Shown: positions 24,440 to 31,622 of the stretch, piece after piece
How positions within the stretch are numbered: position 1 is the first letter of the stretch
Layout: every line of letters begins with the position of its first letter
Source: an uncultured Kineosporia sp.
Lineage (GTDB): Bacteria > Actinomycetota > Actinomycetes > Actinomycetales > Kineosporiaceae
DNA: 35,092 nucleotides
Direction of reading: 5' to 3'
Assembly: GCA_937859855.1 (NCBI GenBank)
Contig: CALMAR010000145.1
Coordinates: forward strand, 1-35,092
The notes under the pieces: model-generated
What the model was told of the DNA's origin: nothing
What the model saw: the letters and a program-made list of their open reading frames with translations, nothing else
The model's database searches: none
Program-made: the position numbers and the translations under genes

Positions 24440-27400
24440 GCGAAGTACAGGCGCGTGAAATTGTTGAAGCGGCTGTCCGACGCGAACTCTTCGGACCGTC
24501 TCAGGGTGAACCGCCGAGCGGAAACCCACTGGACTGCTCAGGACCAACATGGACCTTCGCAACCAAAGAGGAAGCTACCGGCCAATTTCATGATCGCGAT
24601 ACACATGAAGAGGTTTTGACGCGCTCTGATCCGCTTCGCCGCTATGGAGTCGGCGTAATATACAGCGGCGGGACCTCGGGCGGCACCCCTGAAGCGGTTG
24701 AGGACGAGACGGCGATCATCCCCGGATTGCCCGAGAATGAGGACAACCCCGATCAGCCTCCGGCCGAACTCAATCGGCGCCCACATCAGGACCAGGCTGA
24801 CCCTGACGATTTCGACTTGTCTGATGCCAATCGCCGCAAGCCATCAGCCATGGCAATTTCTTTCAAGGTCCGCGTACCAGCGGATGGACAGCTCCAATTA
24901 CAGGTTACTGGGGCCTACTACGACCCGATCAAGATCACCGTTCCCGATGCTCCGCCACTGGTGTGGTGGGTACGACGGCCATTCATTCTTGACGCTGTCG
25001 TGCCAGCCAACGTGCTGCGTCGAGTTAGGAAGCTCACGGCCATTGCGACCACGCCCGTGATAGATGACCCAATGCTTACTCCCCGAATCAAGCCTGCTGT
25101 ATCGGTGTTCAGCAGGCTTGTGCCGAGTCAGTCAGATCCCGACCTTCGCCTCGTGACGGTGGCAGTCGTCGATGACATCGTAGGCACTGGCCCGGGCAGC
25201 GCATTCTTTCAGATGGGCTTCACTGCGACCCCATCAAGAGGACTCCGCATCGAGCCGTATCCTGAAGTAGAGCGGCCCGACAGCGATGAGGAAGAGGATT
25301 CGATCGCCCTCCTCTATCGGCATCAGCGCACATATGCAATTGGACACGGTTGTGCGGCGAAGTGGGACGACGCTCCCACGACCGAAGCCGACATCCCGGC
25401 AGTTTTGAGCGTTTCCGCTGACGCATTACCGACGTACGAAGTCACCAGCCTAACCCCCGACGTCTATGAGATGCGCGCCGATGGCGTACGCACTTCGGTG
25501 AGTGTCAGCATGAAGGAACTCGCTGACGCTTCGCCGGTCGGAGTGGCCCAAGTGGAGAAAGTCCTCGCACTCTATGGAGAGTGGATCGATGGCCGGGCCG
25601 CCTCACTAGCTGATCTTCCACCGCGTTACCAAGCAGCAGCGAATCGCCATGTTCAGTTGTGCCGCGAGGCGCTGGAACGCATTCAGGAAGGCTGGTATCT
25701 CATCCAGAGCGAGCCGCGTGCCGCCCGGGCGTTCCAACTGGCGAATCTCGCGATGCTCTACCAACAGGTGCGCTCCCGACTGAAGCCCCGGGACATCGTC
25801 AAGGATAACGAGGGTATCTACCGGCCGGTCGGCGCACACCCCACGGCTGAGCCTAGACCCCGAGATGGGCGCTGGCGCGCTTTCCAGATCGCCTTCATTC
25901 TTGCCTGCCTACCGGAACTCGTAGACCCCACACATCCGAAACGCGCTCTTGTCGACCTGATCTTTTTCCCGACAGGTGGAGGCAAGACCGAGGCCTATCT
26001 CGGCGCTTCGGCCATCTCGCTGCTCTCCCGCCGGTTGCGGAACCCGGACGATGCCGGAACAGACACGCTAATGCGTTATACGCTTCGTCTGCTCACTGCC
26101 CAACAGTTTTTGCGCGCGTCCTCCCTTATCTGTGTACTCGAAGACCTTCGAGCTGGTCTGGAGGATGAGCTGGGTACCGCGCCATTCGGCATCGGCGTGT
26201 GGCTCGGCAACGACTCCACCCCCAACACCTGGGGCAGCGCCGAACGCAGCATTGGCCAACTGCGACGCGATTACTACGCATCAAACCAATTCCTCCTTCT
26301 TAAGTGCCCGTGGTGCGGCACTCGAATGGGGCCGATCCGCCGACCCAAGGGGCAGGACACTCCCGGCTACGTCTGGGCGGGAGGGCGCTTCGTGTTCCGC
26401 TGTGTTGATGACCTATGTCGCTACAACGCTCGCGAAGGTCTCCCCGTGCATGTGATCGACGAAGACATCTACGAGTCCAAACCATCAATCGTGATTGGGA
26501 CTGTCGACAAGTTCGCCACTATGGCGTGGCAGCCGGCTGCCAGAAGTCTTTTTGGCTTGGGCAATGACGGACACAGGCTCCACTCACCCCCTGGCCTGAT
26601 CATTCAGGACGAGCTGCACCTGATCTCAGGGCCACTGGGATCGATGGTCGGCCTCTATGAACCAGTCATCGACGACCTGACCACCGATCACCGCAGCGAG
26701 ACCGCGATCCCAGCAAAGATTATCGCCTCTACAGCGACGGTTCGGCGCTATGCAGATCAGATCAAAGGACTCTTCGGACGAAGTAACGTGGCCATCTTTC
26801 CGCCGCATGGCCTCGAGGAAGGGCACTCGTTCTTTGCCGAGCCCGCCAGTCTTGAGGACGGCAGCCGAGCGCCGGGCCGCAGGTACCTCGGTGTTATGAG
26901 CCCCTCTCTTGGCTCGACCCAGACCGTTCAGGTGCGTGTGGCTACGGCAACCCTCCAGGCCGGACCCAAGATTCCAAACCCTGCTGACCGCGACGGCTAC
27001 TGGACGAACCTGAACTTCCTCAATAGCCTACGCGAACTCGGAAACACACTGTCACTGCTGGATTCCGACATTCCCGACTATCTCGTCGGCCTACAGCGGC
27101 GTGACAGCATCAGACCGCGTTACCCGCGAAATACCATGGAACTAACTTCCCGGCGTCGCAGCGACGAGATCCCCAAGGCAATCGAGGAGTTGGAGTTTCG
27201 GTTACCTCATCCGGACTGCGTGGATGGCGCGAAATGCGTCGCCAGCGGTTCGTGTCCGGAGAACGCTAAGTGCGTTGACGTATGCTTGGCTTCCAACATC
27301 ATCGAGGTCGGCGTCGACATCGACCGCCTCGGCCTGATGACAATCATTGGTCAGCCCAAGACCACTGCCCAGTACATTCAGGTCAGCGGTCGGGTTGGCC

Positions 27401-27954
27401 GCAATCCTCGTACACCAGGTCTTGTCATCACTATCTATGGAGCGGCCAAGCCTCGCGACCGGAGCCACTACGAACGCTTCCGGACCTATCATCAGCAACT
27501 TTATGCACAGGTTGAGCCCACCTCAGTGACACCATTCGCTGAGCCGGTCCTGAAGCGTGCATTGCACGCAGCGGCGATCTCTCGAATGCGGCAGGTCGAC
27601 CCCGCACTTGAGCCCAGCCCCTTCCCAAGAATAGCCTTCGAGGAAGCCGTTGGACTTCTCCGGGCCCGCGCAGACCTCGTGGATCACGAAGAACTGCCAA
27701 TCTTCGACCACTGGGTGGGCGAGCGGTCTCGGCAGTGGGAGAGAGGCGAACGCACGGCGTGGGCTGCGACGACCTTCTTCAAGGGCGACCCCAAGCAGGG
27801 CCTGATGCGGCCGGCTGGCGAACTCGCGGACCCTGACAATAAGAACATCACCTGGGATACGCCGATGAGTATGCGCAGCGTAGATGCCGAGTGCCGACTC
27901 GACGTCACGCTCGCTTACGTCACCGAAGACATGGAATCGGAGTCTCAGGCATGA
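24436..27954 (+). CDS. drmA: DrmA-like DISARM helicase
   Basis: A 1172-residue SF2-type helicase. Motif I is FFPTGGGKTEAYLGA (about residue 511), motif II QDELHL (about 724), motif III ASTATVR, and motifs V-VI are EVGVDIDRLGL and QVSGRVGRNPRTPG (about 981). A zinc-ribbon-like insertion lies between motifs I and II (CPWC near 624, CVDDLC near 656), and a Cys-rich stretch CVDGAKCVASGSC lies near 928. The N-terminal 500 residues are a large unclassified region with an acidic linker. This architecture and the next gene match DrmA of DISARM. The ATG overlaps the previous stop and its stop overlaps the drmB-like start, both as ATGA. DrmA with DrmB is known to bind and translocate DNA. Confidence 0.87.
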   Translation: MSEVQAREIVEAAVRRELFGPSQGEPPSGNPLDCSGPTWTFATKEEATGQFHDRDTHEEVLTRSDPLRRYGVGVIYSGGTSGGTPEAVEDETAIIPGLPENEDNPDQPPAELNRRPHQDQADPDDFDLSDANRRKPSAMAISFKVRVPADGQLQLQVTGAYYDPIKITVPDAPPLVWWVRRPFILDAVVPANVLRRVRKLTAIATTPVIDDPMLTPRIKPAVSVFSRLVPSQSDPDLRLVTVAVVDDIVGTGPGSAFFQMGFTATPSRGLRIEPYPEVERPDSDEEEDSIALLYRHQRTYAIGHGCAAKWDDAPTTEADIPAVLSVSADALPTYEVTSLTPDVYEMRADGVRTSVSVSMKELADASPVGVAQVEKVLALYGEWIDGRAASLADLPPRYQAAANRHVQLCREALERIQEGWYLIQSEPRAARAFQLANLAMLYQQVRSRLKPRDIVKDNEGIYRPVGAHPTAEPRPRDGRWRAFQIAFILACLPELVDPTHPKRALVDLIFFPTGGGKTEAYLGASAISLLSRRLRNPDDAGTDTLMRYTLRLLTAQQFLRASSLICVLEDLRAGLEDELGTAPFGIGVWLGNDSTPNTWGSAERSIGQLRRDYYASNQFLLLKCPWCGTRMGPIRRPKGQDTPGYVWAGGRFVFRCVDDLCRYNAREGLPVHVIDEDIYESKPSIVIGTVDKFATMAWQPAARSLFGLGNDGHRLHSPPGLIIQDELHLISGPLGSMVGLYEPVIDDLTTDHRSETAIPAKIIASTATVRRYADQIKGLFGRSNVAIFPPHGLEEGHSFFAEPASLEDGSRAPGRRYLGVMSPSLGSTQTVQVRVATATLQAGPKIPNPADRDGYWTNLNFLNSLRELGNTLSLLDSDIPDYLVGLQRRDSIRPRYPRNTMELTSRRRSDEIPKAIEELEFRLPHPDCVDGAKCVASGSCPENAKCVDVCLASNIIEVGVDIDRLGLMTIIGQPKTTAQYIQVSGRVGRNPRTPGLVITIYGAAKPRDRSHYERFRTYHQQLYAQVEPTSVTPFAEPVLKRALHAAAISRMRQVDPALEPSPFPRIAFEEAVGLLRARADLVDHEELPIFDHWVGERSRQWERGERTAWAATTFFKGDPKQGLMRPAGELADPDNKNITWDTPMSMRSVDAECRLDVTLAYVTEDMESESQA

Positions 27955-29873
27955 CGTCAGGCAGCATCCGGCGTGCCCAACTTGTGTCGCCGTTCGGAGT
28001 CGGAGCCATGAGCGTTCTGGTGGACGGCACGTCGGTGATTACGGCCGGTCTCGACTATTGGTTCCCCAAGGACAACACCGATCTCGCCTTGGAGGACTTT
28101 ACGGTTCACGACTGGCGTCTTGAAGCGCGGCTGAACGTAAAGGAATTCCGGCTGCCTCCGGACTGGCGCCCGGGCTCCGGAACTGACCACCGCAACGTGC
28201 GCCTTAGCGTTCCCGCGCTTCGCTTCCCACGCTATGCCTTCTGCATGTACTGCAAGCGCCTCAAGAAGGTTCCGCTAAGTTTCCAGGACGTTGTCCGTTG
28301 CCAGGACCCGGCTCATACGGGCGGCAACCGCAAAGGTCCGCGCATGTCACAGGTGCCCTTCGTAGCGCTCTGCGAGGGCGGCCACATCGATGACTTCCCG
28401 TTCCGCAAGTGGGTTCACCGCTCCAAAGACACAAACTGTGCCGGCACGCTGCGCCTGTTCTCAACGGGTGGAGGCGGGCTTGAAGGTCAGGTAGTTCGTT
28501 GTGGCTATGACGCCAAGAATCAGCGTGACGAGCGCCAAGGCTGTGGTGCTTCTCGCTCCCTCATGGGTATCACGATGGCGGGCCGCAAGGATGATGCTGG
28601 GAACGAAAGTACGGTCCTCACCCAAGAGTTGCAAGGACGCTCCAGCCCATATATGTGCACCGGTGCCCGGCCCTGGTTGCACGAGCTGGACGGACCGTGC
28701 GAAAGGCCTGTGCGAGGCGCCCTGCGGGCCGCTGGAAACGTGTACTTCCCTCGTGTCGAGTCGTCGATCTTTCTACCTCAACAGGTTGGCGCGGTTAGCG
28801 GCGCGATGCGGGACCTCTTGCGTCGGGCTGACGTCGAACCGGCGATTAACGCAGTGCACACGTTTGCTGGCGCATCCGCCACCGCTGCGCAGATCCGAAA
28901 CCTTATTCCTGCCGAGCTATTCGACTCGTACTCCGATGAGGAACTGCTTGCGGCATACCGTGATCGCTTTGGTATCGGGGATGAGCTACCTGAGGACGAC
29001 GACCACGAGTCAGACGATCTCGATATCTGGCGTTATCCCGAGTTCAGGATGATCCGCAAGACACCTCAGGATGACGAACTCCGAGCATCCGACCCCGGTG
29101 TCCCCCTCGCACTTCGCGATCACGTCGAGCGTGTCCGAAGCGTGACGGTGTTGCGCGAGACGCGCGCCCTGCGTGGGTTCACCCGTGGCCGCGAGGGCGA
29201 GCTGAAGGTGTCGGCAGGGAAGGCGCTTCTCCGTCGACGACCACTGCTACCAGACCGCGATTGGCTCCCTGCCTATGTCGTGAAGGGAGAGGGCATCTAC
29301 TTCGAACTCGATCCCGGCAGCCTGGCCGAATGGGAGGCACGAGGCGAAGTACAAGCACGGGCCGACCGTATTGCCAACCGTTACGGGCAGGTCATCACCG
29401 ATCGTGGTGGACGGCCCCGTGACATCTCGCCCCGAATGATCATGCTGCACACGCTTGCTCACTTGTTGATCAATGAGCTGATATTCACCTGCGGTTACAG
29501 CTCAGCATCCCTTCGTGAGCGGCTCTACGTGTCACGCGATGGAAACCGCGCCATGGCGGGTCTCCTCATCTACACCGCAGCAGGTGACTCAGAAGGCACT
29601 ATGGGTGGCTTGGTGCGCATGGCGCGCAAAGATCACTTAGAACCTGTGTTCAGCTCGTCACTGAGCGACGCGCATTGGTGCTCAACCGACCCGGTTTGTA
29701 TGGACGCCGGGGAGAAGGGCCAGGGACCAGAGTCTTGCAACCTCGCCGCCTGTCACGGGTGCGCATTGTTGCCGGAGACTAGTTGCGAAGAGTTCAACAG
29801 GTTTCTTGACCGTGGCCTCGTGATCGGTACGTTCGACGATCCCGCGCTCGGCTACTTCTCCTCTCTCAGCTAG
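27951..29873 (+). CDS. drmB: DrmB-like DUF1998 protein
   Basis: A 640-residue DrmB-type partner of DrmA. The N-terminal part starts with the typical RRAQLVSPFGVGAM and has a zinc-type CMYC at residues 98-101 followed by further cysteines and the CEGGHIDDFPF block. The DUF1998 domain is at about residues 500-620: MIMLHTLAHLLINEL, SASLRERLYV, GLLIYTAAGDSEGTMGGL and a closing Cys cluster (CNLAACHGCALLPETSCEEF). The ATG at 27951 overlaps the drmA-like stop. DrmB forms a complex with DrmA in DISARM. It is the last plus-strand gene of the unit; its 3' end overlaps the convergent vsr gene by eight bases. Confidence 0.88.
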   Translation: MTSGSIRRAQLVSPFGVGAMSVLVDGTSVITAGLDYWFPKDNTDLALEDFTVHDWRLEARLNVKEFRLPPDWRPGSGTDHRNVRLSVPALRFPRYAFCMYCKRLKKVPLSFQDVVRCQDPAHTGGNRKGPRMSQVPFVALCEGGHIDDFPFRKWVHRSKDTNCAGTLRLFSTGGGGLEGQVVRCGYDAKNQRDERQGCGASRSLMGITMAGRKDDAGNESTVLTQELQGRSSPYMCTGARPWLHELDGPCERPVRGALRAAGNVYFPRVESSIFLPQQVGAVSGAMRDLLRRADVEPAINAVHTFAGASATAAQIRNLIPAELFDSYSDEELLAAYRDRFGIGDELPEDDDHESDDLDIWRYPEFRMIRKTPQDDELRASDPGVPLALRDHVERVRSVTVLRETRALRGFTRGREGELKVSAGKALLRRRPLLPDRDWLPAYVVKGEGIYFELDPGSLAEWEARGEVQARADRIANRYGQVITDRGGRPRDISPRMIMLHTLAHLLINELIFTCGYSSASLRERLYVSRDGNRAMAGLLIYTAAGDSEGTMGGLVRMARKDHLEPVFSSSLSDAHWCSTDPVCMDAGEKGQGPESCNLAACHGCALLPETSCEEFNRFLDRGLVIGTFDDPALGYFSSLS

Positions 29874-30312
29874 GAGAGTCACCTTGACGCGCGACCGCCT
29901 GAAAGACCTTCTCAGCGACGTCGGCAGCGTTCTCATGCTCCCAGAAGCGTAAGACGAGCCAGCCCGACTGGCGAAGCCGATCGACCGTGTCGGCATCGCG
30001 GACGACGTTGGCAGCAATCTTCGCAGGCCAGTAGTCAACGTTGTGGTGGAAAGTCGGTCGACCGTGCTCAGGGCAGCCATGCCAGAAGCATCCATCGATG
30101 AAAACTGCGATACGAGCCCGCGTGAACACGATGTCTGCCCGGCGTCGGAGGTCGGGCTCGGGGGCAATCCCAACCCGGTACCGGAGTCCAAGACGATGAA
30201 GTAGGCGACGGACCTCTAGTTCGGGCTTGGTATCGCGAGAGCGGATCGCCTGCATGTTGCGTCGCCGTCCTGGACTCGATGCCCACGAGTCGAGTTGCGG
30301 ACCTGGTCCCAT
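29866..30312 (-). CDS. vsr: Very short patch repair endonuclease (Vsr)
   Basis: A Vsr-type endonuclease, 148 residues from the ATG at 30312; an upstream in-frame ATG at 30357 is possible. The family pattern is clear: RRRNMQAIRSRDTKPE, ADIVFTRARIAVFIDGCFWHGCPEHG with the catalytic Asp and zinc-site residues, then YW--KI--N--RD and the closing GWLVLRFWEHE. Vsr nicks next to the T of T:G mismatches that arise when 5-methylcytosine deaminates, so it protects the genome from the mutagenic side effect of a cytosine methyltransferase. That partner is almost surely the methyltransferase at the other end of this locus. It is convergent with drmB and partly overlaps it. Confidence 0.92.
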   Translation of the reverse strand: MGPGPQLDSWASSPGRRRNMQAIRSRDTKPELEVRRLLHRLGLRYRVGIAPEPDLRRRADIVFTRARIAVFIDGCFWHGCPEHGRPTFHHNVDYWPAKIAANVVRDADTVDRLRQSGWLVLRFWEHENAADVAEKVFQAVARQGDSPS

Positions 30313-30486
30313 TGGGTCCAGCGTACTTCGAGCTTCAGCGTGATCATCCTGGCCCAATGGTGTCCTTGGGGCTGATTAGGTTCGGCTCGCAATGGTTGAA
30401 TCCGGCGCACCCGAACTTACCGATAAAGATCGACAGGCCACCACGTCGTGTGGGTGCCAGGCATGATCAGTTTCGCGGCACACCCA

Positions 30487-30506
30487 GGACACGGATAGGA
30501 CACGGA
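30487..30506. repeat. 9-bp direct repeat beside right attachment site
   Basis: GGACACGGA occurs at 30487-30495 and 30498-30506, about 110 bases from the tRNA-Ser repeat. Short direct repeats in this position are commonly arm-binding sites for tyrosine integrases. The rest of 30358-30614 shows no gene. Confidence 0.35.
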
Positions 30507-30614
30507 CAGCCGGATTTGGTCGACGGGGGTCGGTGACGATCGGACAGATGTTCGACTGACGCCAAGCAGTAGTGCCGGGCGTCGTCGCAGGTCAGGGCGC
30601 GTTCTAGCTGGTGG

Positions 30615-30669
30615 GCGGAGGGCGCGGGATTCGAACCCGCGAGGACGGGGTCACCGCCCTAATGGTTTT
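30615..30669 (-). repeat. Right attachment repeat within tRNA-Ser
   Basis: The partner of 3425-3479 in direct orientation, 27,190 bases apart. It runs from one base beyond the tRNA 3' end to the anticodon, the usual extent of a tRNA-type attB core. Insertion at this point keeps a full tRNA gene. Confidence 0.85.
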
Positions 30670-30705
30670 CAAGACCATCGCCATCGGCCGCTCGGCCAGC
30701 CCTCC
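30616..30705 (-). tRNA. tRNA-Ser (anticodon UGA)
   Basis: A 90-base class II tRNA. The acceptor stem GGAGGGC pairs with GCCCTCC. The anticodon stem ATGGT/ACCAT encloses the loop CTTGAAA with anticodon TGA (30669-30671). The T-arm is GCGGG-TTCGAAT-CCCGC, and a long variable arm typical of serine tRNAs is present. The discriminator is G, and no CCA is encoded. The gene serves as the integration site of the island to its 3' side. Confidence 0.95.
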
Positions 30706-30807
30706 TACCTGCGGCTGTGTCGGTTCCGGCGACCTCAGAGGCCGATCGGTCCCAGAACTGTTCCGCAGAGTTCCCGGCCGCATCCTTCTCAGGCTGAGCC
30801 GGGGCAA

Positions 30808-30985
30808 TCAGTGTGCCACGACAGGCAACGTGCCCAGGGCGCGCTCGATCCGGGCGTTGACGTCCTCGCCCTGCCCGTCGATGCAGTTGGCGTAGGCCTT
30901 CAGCAGAGCAGCGAGACTGTGACCGAGGCGGCACGGCCGGGGCGCCGGTACACCGGCTTCCACTGCCGCGACCCCAGGCGTACCA
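30808..30985 (-). pseudogene. Tyrosine integrase C-terminal remnant
   Basis: About 58 codons that read like the end of an actinobacterial phage/ICE integrase: VAAVEAGVPAPRPC, RLGHSLAALLKAYANCIDGQ and then ARIERAL. The active-site His in LGHS and the nucleophile Tyr in KAYANC are visible. The open frame extends further upstream, but that part is the antisense of the next gene and is not integrase-like, so the 5' portion is lost. It lies on the 5' side of the tRNA, outside the 27-kb island, so it may come from a second, older insertion. The remainder of 30706-31026 shows nothing else. Confidence 0.7.
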
Positions 30986-31026
30986 CTGTCCGTCCACGAG
31001 GCTCCGAGCATGCCTACCCTGACACC

Positions 31027-31584
31027 ATGAGCAATGCGCATCCCACAGCCTGGGTGGCGCCGACTGCGGTCGTCACCGGCGACGTCACCCTCGGCGCAGG
31101 CGCACGGATCCTTCACGGCGCCGTGCTCAACGGCGACAACGGAGCCGTCGTCATCGGTTCCGATGTCCTCGTGATGGAGAACGCTGTGCTGCGTGGTCGC
31201 AGACGCCACCCGCTGCAGATCGGTGACGCGGTCCTGGTGGGGCCGCATGCACATCTGAACGGGACCGTGGTCGAGGACGAGGTATTCGTCGCCACAGGCG
31301 TCTCGATGTTTGCGGGCTCCCGCGCAGGAACACGAAGTGAGTTGCGCATCAACAGCGTGCTTCACGTCAACTCGGACCTGCCGCCCGACAGCGTCGTCCC
31401 CATCGGCTGGATTGCGGCCGGACGACCCGCTCAACTGTTTCCACCCGAGCAGCACGACGCCCTGTGGTCCGTCCAGGAACCCCTCGACTTTCCCGGCACC
31501 GTCTACGGCGTGCCCCGTGGCACGTCGATGCGGGAGATCATGCGCCGCCAGAGCAACGCCTACGGCCCCACTACCGGCGGTTGA
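31027..31584 (+). CDS. Gamma-carbonic-anhydrase-like hexapeptide protein
   Basis: A 185-residue left-handed beta-helix protein with hexapeptide repeats (VVTGDVTLGAGA, VVIGSDVLVMENAV, LQIGDAVLVG). It resembles the gamma-carbonic anhydrase/PaaY group. The three zinc histidines expected there are not in place: the ENAVLRG segment has Arg where His is usual, and the GHxAxLHG segment reads GPHAHLNG. It may therefore not be a carbonic anhydrase but a related hexapeptide protein. The ATG at 31027 fits the first repeat; no clear ribosome site is seen, so the transcript may be leaderless. It is convergent with the EAL gene. Confidence 0.8.
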   Translation: MSNAHPTAWVAPTAVVTGDVTLGAGARILHGAVLNGDNGAVVIGSDVLVMENAVLRGRRRHPLQIGDAVLVGPHAHLNGTVVEDEVFVATGVSMFAGSRAGTRSELRINSVLHVNSDLPPDSVVPIGWIAAGRPAQLFPPEQHDALWSVQEPLDFPGTVYGVPRGTSMREIMRRQSNAYGPTTGG

Positions 31585-31622
31585 CGCGGCGAGCAGCGGC
31601 AACGCCGGCGAAGCGCGGAGCC

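Larger units (their letters stand above)
3425..30669. mobile_element. Probable tRNA-Ser-integrated genomic island, integrase-less
   Basis: A 55-base direct repeat with two mismatches bounds 27.2 kb: 3425-3479 on the left and 30615-30669 on the right. The right copy is the 3' half of an intact tRNA-Ser gene from the anticodon loop to the end, the classic target of tyrosine integrases. The interior holds a catabolic operon, truncated conjugation genes and a defence locus. No integrase or excisionase is visible inside, so the element appears immobile or dependent on help in trans. The repeat is directly seen; integration is inferred from it. Confidence 0.78.

Noticed and set aside
30604..30807. 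Small minus-strand open frame over the tRNA
   Set aside because: It overlaps the entire tRNA-Ser gene, which has a full cloverleaf; no protein motif is seen.
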